Positions 1-8,723 of a stretch of DNA of 64,000 nucleotides are shown in pieces; within the stretch, counting starts at the first letter, position 1; every line of letters begins with the position of its first letter. The DNA is taken from NCBI GenBank assembly GCA_050953445.1, contig JBMNMS010000001.1, positions 62,001 through 126,000 on the forward strand. Reading direction: 5' to 3'. Position numbers and translations under genes: made by a program. This DNA is from JBMNMS01 sp050953445 (lineage in GTDB: Bacteria; Bacillota; Clostridia; Peptostreptococcales; Anaerovoracaceae). The notes below the pieces were generated by a model, which saw only the letters and a list, made by a program, of their open reading frames with translations, ran no database searches and was not told the DNA's origin.

Positions 1-472
1 AATTAACCGGATTTTTTTTCTTATAAGCCAGTCCTTTTTCATAAAACTTAATAAAAATCCACTGCATCCACTTATAGTAATCCGGATTACAGGTTGCCAC
101 CTCTCTATCCCAATCGTAACTGATCCCCAAAGTTTTTAGCTGGGCTCTCATCTCGTCTATGTTTTTTTCAGTCCATATAGCCGGTGGAGTTTGGTTTTTT
201 ATAGCTGCATTCTCTGCCGGAAGCCCAAAGGCATCCCACCCCATTGGATGCAAAACATTATACCCACACATTGTTAAGTACCGTGATATCACATCACCAA
301 TAGAATAGTTTCTCACATGGCCCATGTGAAGTTTTCCGGAAGGGTATGGGAACATCTCCAATAGATAGAATTTTTTCTTGTTCTCATCTTCTTCAGTTTT
401 AAACAACTTCCTTTCTTCCCAATAAGCCTGCCACTTTTTTTCTATTTCCGAAAAACGATATTGTTGTTCCAT
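1..472 (-). CDS. leuS: Leucyl-tRNA synthetase, N-terminal part (cut by window edge)
   Basis: Charges tRNA-Leu with leucine in the cytosol. About 157 N-terminal codons are visible and the frame stays open to position 1. The translation begins [20 protein letters not shown] and reaches the class I signature [19 protein letters not shown], where HMGH is the HIGH motif that binds ATP, followed by [16 protein letters not shown], typical of LeuRS. The ATG at 470-472 has a GAGGAAGG site just upstream. It lies 34 bases after the rsfS stop and is probably cotranscribed with nadD, yqeK and rsfS. The editing and anticodon-binding domains lie outside the window. The assignment is firm. Confidence 0.97.
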   Translation of the reverse strand, partial: MEQQYRFSEIEKKWQAYWEERKLFKTEEDENKKKFYLLEMFPYPSGKLHMGHVRNYSIGDVISRYLTMCGYNVLHPMGWDAFGLPAENAAIKNQTPPAIWTEKNIDEMRAQLKTLGISYDWDREVATCNPDYYKWMQWIFIKFYEKGLAYKKKNPVN

Positions 473-506
473 AACGCTTATTCCTTCCTCATAGCAATTT
501 TTCTTT

Positions 507-848
507 TTATTCCAAATCCAGGAAGATGCCATCTCCCCATATCTTTTCTATATTATATCTCTCCCTCTGCTCGGCAGAAAAGATATTCACTATTATATCG
601 CCATAATCTATGAGCACCCAGCCGGAAGAGCTTTTCCCTTCCACGTTCTTAGCTGTTATCCTATCTTCAGCCAGTTTGTCCTCCACCTCTTTTGCAAGGG
701 CAGCTACCTGACGTTCAGAGCCCCCCGTAGCTATTACAAGGTAATCGGCAAAAGAGGACTTTTGAGCAACGTCTATGATTACAATGTCCTGTCCCTTCTT
801 GGCCCTTAGTATTTCTCCAGTCTTTAAGGCTATTTCCCGGTTATCCAT
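507..848 (-). CDS. rsfS: Ribosome silencing factor RsfS
   Basis: Binds ribosomal protein uL14 on the 50S subunit and blocks subunit joining when nutrients are short (family knowledge). The product is 113 aa, the usual length of this single-domain family. It contains [20 protein letters not shown] near residue 31 and a conserved [15 protein letters not shown] region near residue 76. The ATG at 848 overlaps the end of yqeK by 19 bases and is preceded by an AAAGGGGAAAGGA site. It is part of the nadD-yqeK-rsfS-leuS series that is common in Clostridia. Confidence 0.95.
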   Translation of the reverse strand: MDNREIALKTGEILRAKKGQDIVIIDVAQKSSFADYLVIATGGSERQVAALAKEVEDKLAEDRITAKNVEGKSSSGWVLIDYGDIIVNIFSAEQRERYNIEKIWGDGIFLDLE

Positions 849-1444
849 TCCTTTCCCCTTTCCATCATTTCCTTCTTTAAATCCTTTTTCGCTTCATTAG
901 TGATTGGATCGTATCTTTGTCCCATCTTCTCCAATCGCCTAATAAGATGCTTCATTGCCAAAAAGCAAGCCATTGTAATATCCTGTCTTGCCGCACTCCT
1001 TATTTCCTCTATACCCGAAAAGCTTCTTGAAGGTTCTATTACATCTGCTAAAAAAACTATTTTTTCAAGAGTTGTCATACCCGGCCTGCCCGTCGTATGA
1101 TATAAAACCGCATTTAGGACCTCCCTATTGGATATTCCAAAATCCCTTTCCATAACTATAGCAGCGGCCTTCCCATGAGATAGATTTCTGTTATCTATGT
1201 ATAAGCCGGGCATCCCCGTTTCCTCCATCATGGAATTTAATAGACCAATATCGCTATCCCTCATCATATCGTGGCAAAGTGCCGCAATTTCTGCAAGTTC
1301 GGCATCGACTCCATTCCTACGGGCTAACCTTATTGCTTCATCCACCACCTTGTAAGTGTGATCTATTCTTTTTTGTGACAGATTTTCACCAAGATACCTT
1401 ATAATATGGCGCTTTAGTTTCTCGTAGTCATTAATTACATTCAT
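830..1444 (-). CDS. yqeK: YqeK-type HD-domain hydrolase (symmetrical Ap4A hydrolase family)
   Basis: 204-aa HD-superfamily metal-dependent hydrolase; characterised YqeK proteins split diadenosine tetraphosphate symmetrically into two ADP. The metal-binding pattern is visible: HTYKVVDEA near residue 29, CHDMM near residue 57 (the HD pair), HGKAAAIVMER near 90, YHTTGRPGMTTLEKIVFLAD near 115, then EPSRSF. It overlaps nadD by 14 bases upstream and rsfS downstream, so translational coupling is likely. The family assignment is strong; the Ap4A activity is inferred from homologues. Confidence 0.92.
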   Translation of the reverse strand: MNVINDYEKLKRHIIRYLGENLSQKRIDHTYKVVDEAIRLARRNGVDAELAEIAALCHDMMRDSDIGLLNSMMEETGMPGLYIDNRNLSHGKAAAIVMERDFGISNREVLNAVLYHTTGRPGMTTLEKIVFLADVIEPSRSFSGIEEIRSAARQDITMACFLAMKHLIRRLEKMGQRYDPITNEAKKDLKKEMMERGKEWITGK

Positions 1445-2039
1445 ACAAGCCTTTTTCCTTGATATATTCCTCCACCTTTGCCGGCAGTATATAGCGAAGG
1501 GATCTTCCTGCCAAAAGCCTGCTTTTTATATCTGTGGAAGATATCTCTATTTTAGGCATAAATGCCACAATGATTTCAGCCCCGTATTCACGCCTGAATT
1601 TATCTGCCAACTTATCCCTTTCTTCATCCCTGCTGCCGGCACGAGATCCTACTATTACGGGGTACTCCTGCAACAGCCTTTCAGCCTGTACCCATTTCCC
1701 CATGGAAAGGAAGGCATCTGTGCCCACGATAAAATAAATTTCCGCTTCTTCCCCCCAATGGTTTCTACATTGATCAAGAGTAGTAACAGTATAAGAAATC
1801 CCTCTACGCTTAATCTCCATATCCGATACATGGAATCTGTCGTTATCTTCAATTGCAAGCTGCACCATGCGATAGCGATGCTCCCCATCGCTTACATCCG
1901 CCTCCTGTTTAAAGGGGGGTGAACCGGCGGGTATAAATATTACCTTATCCAGTCCAGCTGCATCTCTTGCCTGTTCCGCAAGGAGCAGATGTCCAAAATG
2001 TATGGGGTCGAAGGTCCCCCCAAAAACCCCTATTTTCAC
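1431..2039 (-). CDS. nadD: Nicotinate-nucleotide adenylyltransferase
   Basis: Converts nicotinate mononucleotide and ATP to deamido-NAD in NAD biosynthesis. The 202-aa protein opens with MKIGVFGGTFDPIHFGHLLL, which holds the GxFDPxHxGH nucleotidyltransferase motif, and ends with the second conserved element, ISSTDIKSRL near residue 167. The length is normal for the family. It is first of the overlapping nadD-yqeK-rsfS-leuS series. The intergenic stretch after aspS is short (2040-2087), so it may be read from the same transcript. Confidence 0.96.
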   Translation of the reverse strand: MKIGVFGGTFDPIHFGHLLLAEQARDAAGLDKVIFIPAGSPPFKQEADVSDGEHRYRMVQLAIEDNDRFHVSDMEIKRRGISYTVTTLDQCRNHWGEEAEIYFIVGTDAFLSMGKWVQAERLLQEYPVIVGSRAGSRDEERDKLADKFRREYGAEIIVAFMPKIEISSTDIKSRLLAGRSLRYILPAKVEEYIKEKGLYECN

Positions 2040-2087
2040 CTGACCACCTCTTTTTTTTCACGCTTCCTACCCATCTTTTTACTATCG

Positions 2088-3863
2088 CTATTCTCCTTCC
2101 CCTGTCACGGCAATACCTAATTCCCTTAGCTGTTCTGCCGTTGCAGGTGAAGGTGCCTCACATAACATACACATGGCAGCCTGATTTTTAGGAAAGGCTA
2201 TTACCTCCCTGATGCTATGCTCTCCGCAAAGAAGCATTACTAACCGGTCAAGACCGTAGGCAAGCCCTCCGTGAGGTGGTGTCCCGTAACGGAAAGCCTC
2301 TAAAAGGTATCCGAATTTGGTTTTTGCCTCTTCCTCGGATAATCCCAATACATCAAACATCTTCTGCTGCAACTCCCTGTCATGTATTCTGATGCTCCCT
2401 CCCCCTAATTCAACGCCGTTTAATACAATATCATATGCCTGGGCCTTAACACTACCCGGATCGGTATCTAAAAGAGAGACATCTTCCATAGCCGGGGATG
2501 TGAAGGGATGGTGCATAGCCTGGTATCTCCCTTCCTCTTCGTCGAATTGCAACAACGGGAAATCCACCACCCAGAGGAAATTGAATTTTGAATCATCTAA
2601 TAAATCAAGGCTATCTGCAATTTCCCTCCTGAGAAAACCAAGACTATCCAGTACTACGGACTTCTTTTTATCTGCCACTATCAATATTAAATCGCCTTCA
2701 CTTCCTTTAAATCTATCTATTATCTCTTTCATTCCATCGTCAGTGAAGAACTTTCCAAAGGATGAGCTATTTTCATTTTTCCCAACCCGAATCCAGGCCA
2801 GACCCTTGGCACCATATACCTTAATCATTTCCTGAAGCTTATCAATATTCTTTCTACTAAACCGGTCCCCGTAACCATCTATGTTGATTCCCCGAACCTG
2901 CCCCCCCGCTGCCGCATCGGAAAACACCTTGAAGTCGCAGTCTTTAACCAGGTCAGTAATATCCACCAATTCAAAGCCAAACCTAATATCCGGTTTGTCG
3001 CTGCCGTATCTATCCATAGCTTCTTCGTAAGTTAGTCTTGGAAAAGGCAATTTTATGTCTTCTTCCATCACGGCCTTAAACAGAGTTGCCAGATATCTTT
3101 CCTGTGTTTCAATTATATCATCCATGTCTACAAAGGACATTTCCAGATCTATCTGGGTGAATTCCGGTTGCCTATCCGCCCTTAAATCCTCATCCCTGAA
3201 GCATTTCACTATCTGAAAATATCTATCAGTGCCGGCAACCATCAATATCTGTTTAAACAGTTGGGGAGATTGGGGAAGTGCATAAAACTGTCCCCGATTA
3301 ACGCGGCTTGGCACCAGATAATCTCTGGCTCCTTCCGGAGTAGAATTGATAAGCATAGGCGTTTCTATTTCCAAAAATCCTTCGCCACTAAAAAATTCCC
3401 TCGTAACCTGCGCAACCCTATGTCTTAATCTAAGATTGTTTTGCATCTTCTGCTTACGCAAATCTAGATAACGATACTTAAGCCTTAAATTATCCGATAC
3501 CTGATCATCATCTTTTATATATATGGGCGGGGTTTCCGATTGGGAGTAAATAATTAAATCATCAACGAATACTTCTATTTCCCCGGTTTCAATCTCTTTG
3601 TTTTTTGCCTGTCTTTCCTTAACAACACCTTTGACTCCGACGACAAATTCACTGCGAAGACTATCGGCCTTATGGAATAACTCCTTTGGAATATCCTCGT
3701 TAAATACGATTTGAACGATTCCTGAGCGGTCTCGGAGATCACAAAAAATTAAACCTCCCAGATTCCTTCTTTTTTGAATCCAGCCATTAAGCATGACAGA
3801 GCTATCGACATGTTTCAGTCTTAAATCTGCACACATATGGGTCCTTTTAAACATTCCCGTCAT
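2088..3863 (-). CDS. aspS: Aspartyl-tRNA synthetase
   Basis: Class II synthetase that charges tRNA-Asp (in many bacteria also tRNA-Asn, followed by amidation). The 591-aa protein has an N-terminal OB-fold anticodon-binding domain (LNGWIQKRRNLGGLIFCDLRD near 27), motif 2 at FRDEDLRADRQPEFTQIDLE near 225, the bacterial GAD insertion, and motif 3 at GLAYGLDRLVMLL near 545. I prefer the ATG at 3863 over the GTG at 3866 because AAGGAGG sits six bases upstream of it. hisS, often found between hemZ and aspS in Clostridia, is absent here. Confidence 0.97.
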   Translation of the reverse strand: MTGMFKRTHMCADLRLKHVDSSVMLNGWIQKRRNLGGLIFCDLRDRSGIVQIVFNEDIPKELFHKADSLRSEFVVGVKGVVKERQAKNKEIETGEIEVFVDDLIIYSQSETPPIYIKDDDQVSDNLRLKYRYLDLRKQKMQNNLRLRHRVAQVTREFFSGEGFLEIETPMLINSTPEGARDYLVPSRVNRGQFYALPQSPQLFKQILMVAGTDRYFQIVKCFRDEDLRADRQPEFTQIDLEMSFVDMDDIIETQERYLATLFKAVMEEDIKLPFPRLTYEEAMDRYGSDKPDIRFGFELVDITDLVKDCDFKVFSDAAAGGQVRGINIDGYGDRFSRKNIDKLQEMIKVYGAKGLAWIRVGKNENSSSFGKFFTDDGMKEIIDRFKGSEGDLILIVADKKKSVVLDSLGFLRREIADSLDLLDDSKFNFLWVVDFPLLQFDEEEGRYQAMHHPFTSPAMEDVSLLDTDPGSVKAQAYDIVLNGVELGGGSIRIHDRELQQKMFDVLGLSEEEAKTKFGYLLEAFRYGTPPHGGLAYGLDRLVMLLCGEHSIREVIAFPKNQAAMCMLCEAPSPATAEQLRELGIAVTGEGE

Positions 3864-3902
3864 CACTTTCCTCCTTGGTACATCCTTTGCCCTTTAAGAT
3901 CT

Positions 3903-5300
3903 TCATTTTATAGGGTAATTGGAAAAAATGTTCATTTCCTTTCTTTGCAGCATTTCATCGATCCTTTTTATATATATCTCATAATTAGATACATTGGGAA
4001 CCCTTTCTAAACGATTTTCGCCGGGATACCAGATCTTGCTCATACCTCCTGCCCCCAATGCGATAATCGTCTGGTCCTCCTCCATGGTCCTTATATTATA
4101 TAGATTCTCCGTTCCGGGCAAGGCGTATCCGACATTTTCGAAATTGCCCGCCATCTGCTTTTGCCTGTAAAGGTAATAGGGCCTGTAACCCATGGCATTC
4201 AGCCTTTCCCTCCCCCTGTTCAACATGTAACCTACTTCTTCACCTTTACTGTATGAGTATTCCTCATCCATTTCTTTCAATCGGGAGGCTCGCTTTACCG
4301 CCAGGGTGTGCAAGGTTATATTCTCCGGTCGGAATTTCAGTATCCTTTCCAGGCTGTATGAAAAATCCTCAGGTGATTCGCCGGGCAGTCCCGCTATCAA
4401 ATCCCCGTTAATTATGGAGATTCCCGCCTTCCTTGCCAGAACAAAGGCGTCATCTATATCTTGGGGGCTGTGATCCCTGCCAATCACAGCCAGTGTCTTA
4501 CTGTTCATGGATTGGGGATTTATACTTATCCTCTTTACACCATAGTCTTTTAAAACCTCAAGCTTTTCCTCGGTAATCGTATCAGGCCTTCCGGCCTCGA
4601 CTGTTAATTCAACGGTTTTGTTTACATCGAAACCTGACAACACTGTATTTAAAAGCAGGTTCAATCTGCCTTCATTCAAAGTTGTGGGTGTACCTCCCCC
4701 AATGTAAATAGTTTCAGGATACAGGTTTGTTTTTCTCATCCTTTGGGAGACGTATTTGATTTCCCGAAGCAGAGCCACCATATATGATTCCATATCACCC
4801 GGTTTTGCCGTATAGGAGGGAAAGGAACAATAAAGACACCTGCTTGGACAGAAGGGGATGCCGATATATAACCCTACAGCTTCGGGATCCCTTTCCCGTG
4901 CTATTCCCTGCTGTACCTTATAAACATCCAATAAGAGCTCTGTTTTTTCATGGCTTACAAGATAGGATTCTTCAAGCAGCTTTCTTGTACCCTGAAAGGA
5001 ACCGCTTTTTAAAATCATTTCCCCTGTCAGCTTGACAGGCCTTACACCGGTCAGTATGCCCCAATGGGGTTTTCGGCCCGTGATTTTTGACAGGGCTTCG
5101 AATATATATCTTTTACCATCATTCTTTTCTCTTATACCGTCTGGAATTCGAATGATAACATCCTTCTCGTCCTTTAAATCACTCATCACTGACAAGGGAT
5201 CCACTTCCAGCAGTTCGTAACAATGACGGGGCAGAAACATTCGAATCATTTCGTTCATTTCATAGGCACTTTCCACCTCGTTAAGATAAATTTTATACAA
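3903..5300 (-). CDS. hemZ: Coproporphyrinogen dehydrogenase HemZ (radical SAM)
   Basis: Member of the oxygen-independent coproporphyrinogen III oxidase family, linked to anaerobic haem synthesis. The 465-aa product has the radical-SAM cluster motif CPSRCLYCSF near residue 152, with three cysteines in CxxxCxxC spacing, preceded by GLYIGIPF. A glycine-rich element YIGGGTPTTL near 197 contacts SAM. The likely start is TTG at 5300, preceded by AAGGAG; it overlaps the stop of the hydrolase gene by eight bases. HemZ is the divergent branch of the HemN family, so oxidase activity is inferred only. Confidence 0.9.
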   Translation of the reverse strand: MYKIYLNEVESAYEMNEMIRMFLPRHCYELLEVDPLSVMSDLKDEKDVIIRIPDGIREKNDGKRYIFEALSKITGRKPHWGILTGVRPVKLTGEMILKSGSFQGTRKLLEESYLVSHEKTELLLDVYKVQQGIARERDPEAVGLYIGIPFCPSRCLYCSFPSYTAKPGDMESYMVALLREIKYVSQRMRKTNLYPETIYIGGGTPTTLNEGRLNLLLNTVLSGFDVNKTVELTVEAGRPDTITEEKLEVLKDYGVKRISINPQSMNSKTLAVIGRDHSPQDIDDAFVLARKAGISIINGDLIAGLPGESPEDFSYSLERILKFRPENITLHTLAVKRASRLKEMDEEYSYSKGEEVGYMLNRGRERLNAMGYRPYYLYRQKQMAGNFENVGYALPGTENLYNIRTMEEDQTIIALGAGGMSKIWYPGENRLERVPNVSNYEIYIKRIDEMLQRKEMNIFSNYPIK

Positions 5301-5919
5301 AGGGATTAAACTCCTTTTCAGTCCCTATGGTGGTAGCCCCCATGTGTCCCGGATAAACTATGGTTTCGTCGGGGAGAGTATATAGTTTTTCCATTATTGA
5401 GCGAGATAGTTGCTCAAAAGAGGATCTTGGAAAGTCAGTTCTGCCGACGGATTGAGCAAACAAGGTGTCTCCGCTGAAGAGAATACCATCTTCCGGCATA
5501 TAGATGCACATTCCCCCGGGGGTATGCCCCGGAGTAGCCAAAAACTTCAACTTTAAATTGCCTACTTCCAAGGTATCTTCATCCCTTACATACATATCAG
5601 CATCCATCTTCATCCGTTCACCATAGGTTTCCATGGAAAAATTCAAACCGGCATTGTTTAACATTTCCTTTTCCCCTTCGGCTGCCACTAACTTGGATCC
5701 ATTGTAAAGCGCCAAATAGTTCGGTGCTCCCCCGATATGATCCCCATGTCCGTGGGTAAGAATAATATATTCAATCTTTATATCCTTTTCTTGAATATAG
5801 GCTTCCATGCGAGGGTTTGTCCCACCGGGATCTACCATAAAGCCTTTTCCCGTCACTTCATCGGATACCACATAACAATTGGCCCCTAAAGGACCGCACA
5901 TGAATTCTGCCATCATCAT
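5293..5919 (-). CDS. Metallo-beta-lactamase-fold hydrolase (glyoxalase II-like, YqgX type)
   Basis: 208-aa cytosolic metallo-hydrolase. The di-metal motif is intact: THGHGDHIGG near residue 55 (HxHxDH), a later TPGHTPGG near 130, FSGDTLF near 150, and PGHMG close to the end. The order matches hydroxyacylglutathione-hydrolase-like proteins, and the length fits. Homologues sit in the same relA-dtd-hemZ neighbourhood in many Clostridia. The substrate is unknown, and true glyoxalase activity is not shown by sequence alone. The start ATG at 5919 follows a GGGAGG site with eight-base spacing. Confidence 0.9.
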   Translation of the reverse strand: MMMAEFMCGPLGANCYVVSDEVTGKGFMVDPGGTNPRMEAYIQEKDIKIEYIILTHGHGDHIGGAPNYLALYNGSKLVAAEGEKEMLNNAGLNFSMETYGERMKMDADMYVRDEDTLEVGNLKLKFLATPGHTPGGMCIYMPEDGILFSGDTLFAQSVGRTDFPRSSFEQLSRSIMEKLYTLPDETIVYPGHMGATTIGTEKEFNPFV

Positions 5920-5942
5920 AATTATAGCCTCCCTATCCTATT

Positions 5943-6392
5943 TTAAAACCTTTTCCTACTGTCTATCAGAAGGGTAACCGGTCCGTCATTACAGATGCTC
6001 ACAAGCATTTCTTCCTGAAAAATTCCTTCGGATACCGAAACCCCTCTACCCCTGCACCCCTGAACAAAGCTATCGTAAAGTGCCTTTGCTTTTTCCGGCT
6101 TTGCGGCTTCGGTGAAGTTAGGGCGCTTACCCTTTCTACAATCCCCAAGCAGGGTAAACTGGGAAACGGCAAGTATGCTTCCTCCCACATCAAGGACAGA
6201 TAGATTCATTTTGCCTTCTCCATCCTCAAAAATCCTAAGTCCTGTAATCTTCTCCACCATATAATCGGCATCGACGATTTCATCTCCGTTTTCAACGCCA
6301 ATCAACACCACCAGCCCTTTTTCTATAGACCCTACCGGCTCCCCTTTTACTGAAACGGAAGATTTTATAACCCTTTGTACTACTGCTCTCAT
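5943..6392 (-). CDS. dtd: D-aminoacyl-tRNA deacylase
   Basis: Removes D-amino acids wrongly attached to tRNA, a proofreading enzyme of the cytosol. At 149 aa it has the normal DTD length. The conserved [17 protein letters not shown] block near residue 77 and the [10 protein letters not shown] block near the C terminus (Gly-Pro motif that excludes L-substrates) are both present. It starts MRAVVQRV, typical for the family. It lies directly downstream of relA, as in many Gram-positive genomes. Confidence 0.96.
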   Translation of the reverse strand: MRAVVQRVIKSSVSVKGEPVGSIEKGLVVLIGVENGDEIVDADYMVEKITGLRIFEDGEGKMNLSVLDVGGSILAVSQFTLLGDCRKGKRPNFTEAAKPEKAKALYDSFVQGCRGRGVSVSEGIFQEEMLVSICNDGPVTLLIDSRKRF

Positions 6393-6418
6393 ATTTTTCC
6401 CTTTGAATTAATATTTTA

Positions 6419-8626
6419 CTACGAATAGGATGCCCTTTGCACTTCTATTATATCGGGCACATTCTTCAACCTGCGAAGAGCTCTTTCAAGCTGATCTATG
6501 TTAGAAAGGCGTATTGTCATTATGATGCTGACCACATTGCCTCTGGCACTTTTAAAATTAACTCCGGAAATGTTGATGTCCATTTCTTCACAGGCTCTGG
6601 ATATATCCGCAAATAATCCCTTTCTATCATCAGCTAAAATGTGAATATCCACATCGTAATCCTGATCATCCTTTTCCTTATCCCACTCAACCTTAATCAG
6701 TCTTTGCCTCTCGCTCTCAGGAAGAGATACCATATTGACACAGTCCGTTCTATGTATGGAAATACCCCGGCCCTTGGTTATAAATCCTACTATGTCATCT
6801 CCCGGCACAGGATTACAGCATCTGGAAAAGCGAATCAATAGATCATCCATACCTTCAACGGTTACTCCGGTCTGACTCCGTTGTCTTTCTTTTTTACGGG
6901 CAACTGCCTGAGCTGCCGCTTGAAGCTCTTCCTTCTCCTTCTTTTTCAGCTCCGTTTGACGCTCCTCGTGATAATACCCTAAAAGGGTGTTCAGCACTTT
7001 GGAAAGCATGACCCCTCCATAACTCAAGGAGGTGTAAAGTTCATCGGAAGATGCCTGATTATATGTCTTTGCAGCCTTATTTATCCAGGATACCCTTATC
7101 AATTGTTTGGGATCGTATCCCTTCCTCTTGATATACTTTTCCAGCATATCCTTTCCCTTGTCTATATTCTCTCCCTTATTTTCTTTTTTTAAATACTGAC
7201 GTATCTTATTTCTTGCCGTGTTACTCTGTGCAATTTTAAGCCAGTCTATGCTGGGTCCCTTACTGGATGAAGATGTGACAATGTTAACTATCTCTCCGTT
7301 TTTAAGAGTATAATCTATGGGAACCATCTTACCGTTCACCTTTGCCCCCACACATTTTGCCCCTACGTCCGTATGGATTTTAAATGCAAAATCTAAGGGT
7401 GTTGATCCTGCCGGCAATTCGATGACATCCCCTTTGGGAGTGAACACAAAAACCTGGTTGGAAAACAGATCCATCTTCAAGGTTTCCATAAATTCTTTCG
7501 AATCGCTTAGATCCTTTTGCCACTCCAATGTTTGCCTTATCCACGCCAGCTTCATCTCTTCCTTGTCTTCCGAGATGCCTTCCTTGTATTTCCAATGGGC
7601 GGCTATACCGTATTCAGCCACCTTATTCATTTCCACAGTGCGAATCTGTATCTCAAAAGGCTCGCCGCTATTGCCTATAACCGTCGTATGCAAGGACCTA
7701 TATCTGTTAGGCTTGGGCATGGCTATATAGTCTTTAAACCTTCCCGGAATCGGCTTCCACATGGTATGGACCGCCCCTAAAACGGCATAACAATCCTTAA
7801 TAGTATCCACGATTATTCTAACAGCGGTCAAATCAAAGATTTCATCCAGCTGCTTATTTTGATATTTCATTTTTTGATAGATACTGTAAAAATGCTTGTT
7901 CCGCCCCTTTATTTCATATCTGATATCTAAACCATCCAGAGCCTTTTCTATTTGTACTATTACCGCCTGTATATTGGCCTCTCGCTGTGCCTTCTTAACC
8001 TTCACCTGGTTCACCAGATTATAGTAGATTTCTGGCTCCAGTTCCTTTAAGGCTATGTCCTCTAATTCAAATTTCATGGTGTAAATACCCAGCCTGCTGG
8101 CAAGAGGTGCATAGATTTCAAGGGTCTCATTACATTTTTCCTTTATTTGAGCCTCGCTCATATAGTTTATGGTTCTCAAATTATGCAGCCTGTCCGCAAG
8201 CTTAATGATCAGCACCCTTATATCCTTAGACATGGCTAAAAACATTTTTCTAAGGTTCTCCGCCTGTCTTTCCTCCTTATTTTCGAAAACCAATGACTTA
8301 AGTTTTGTGACACCATCAACTAAAAGTGCAACATCCTCGCCAAAATCTGCCCTAAGATTCTCTTGAGTATAGGGTGTGTCCTCAACTGTATCATGGAGCA
8401 ATCCTGCCGCCAGAGTATCCTCATCCATTCCTAAATCCGCAAGTATTAATGCCACCTCCATAGGATGAGTCAAGTAATCCTCCCCGGATTTACGTTTTTG
8501 TCCTTGATGTACTTCCTCAGCTTTTAGATAGGCACGCTCCAACAGATCAATATCGTAGTTGCTATTGATCTCCAGCATCTTATGCAAAAAATCCTCCATG
8601 CGCTCCCGGTTAATTGCTTCCGCCAT
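6419..8626 (-). CDS. relA: (p)ppGpp synthetase/hydrolase RelA/SpoT (Rel)
   Basis: Bifunctional enzyme of the stringent response. Domains in order: HD hydrolase (HPMEVALILADLGMD near 56, LHDTVEDT near 80), synthetase (YSIYQKMKYQN near 250, GRFKDYIAMPKPNRYRSLHT near 305), TGS (VFVFTPKGDVIELPAGSTPL near 400), a zinc-finger/CC-type region (RCCNPVPGDDIVGFITKGRG near 605) and a C-terminal ACT domain. I start it at ATG 8626, which gives 735 aa, the family length. The frame is open further upstream to 8710, but that extension runs through two strong hairpins and adds residues unlike the family. apt and recJ, its usual neighbours, are absent. Confidence 0.95.
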   Translation of the reverse strand: MAEAINRERMEDFLHKMLEINSNYDIDLLERAYLKAEEVHQGQKRKSGEDYLTHPMEVALILADLGMDEDTLAAGLLHDTVEDTPYTQENLRADFGEDVALLVDGVTKLKSLVFENKEERQAENLRKMFLAMSKDIRVLIIKLADRLHNLRTINYMSEAQIKEKCNETLEIYAPLASRLGIYTMKFELEDIALKELEPEIYYNLVNQVKVKKAQREANIQAVIVQIEKALDGLDIRYEIKGRNKHFYSIYQKMKYQNKQLDEIFDLTAVRIIVDTIKDCYAVLGAVHTMWKPIPGRFKDYIAMPKPNRYRSLHTTVIGNSGEPFEIQIRTVEMNKVAEYGIAAHWKYKEGISEDKEEMKLAWIRQTLEWQKDLSDSKEFMETLKMDLFSNQVFVFTPKGDVIELPAGSTPLDFAFKIHTDVGAKCVGAKVNGKMVPIDYTLKNGEIVNIVTSSSSKGPSIDWLKIAQSNTARNKIRQYLKKENKGENIDKGKDMLEKYIKRKGYDPKQLIRVSWINKAAKTYNQASSDELYTSLSYGGVMLSKVLNTLLGYYHEERQTELKKKEKEELQAAAQAVARKKERQRSQTGVTVEGMDDLLIRFSRCCNPVPGDDIVGFITKGRGISIHRTDCVNMVSLPESERQRLIKVEWDKEKDDQDYDVDIHILADDRKGLFADISRACEEMDINISGVNFKSARGNVVSIIMTIRLSNIDQLERALRRLKNVPDIIEVQRASYS

Positions 8627-8655
8627 TATTTGTAATCTATCCCTTCCCTGTAACA

Positions 8656-8712
8656 GGCAGTGATGACTGCCCCATTCTAACAATGCGCCGGCCGTTTCCG
8701 GCCGGTGCATTG
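8656..8712 (-). promoter_or_regulatory. Two hairpins in the secDF-relA gap (relA leader)
   Basis: Positions 8681-8712 form a 13-bp GC-rich inverted repeat around a short loop, with one wobble pair. Positions 8656-8671 form a second perfect stem, GGCAGT-GATG-ACTGCC. Both lie between the secDF stop and the relA start, and neither is followed by a U-run, so they are not classic terminators. They may be a processing, pausing or stability element in the relA leader RNA; the role is inferred only. Confidence 0.5.
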
Positions 8713-8723
8713 AGTTGTCAACC

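Noticed and set aside
8627..8710. 28-residue N-terminal extension of RelA
   Set aside because: It runs through two hairpins, has no family similarity, and the shorter form has the normal 735-aa length.
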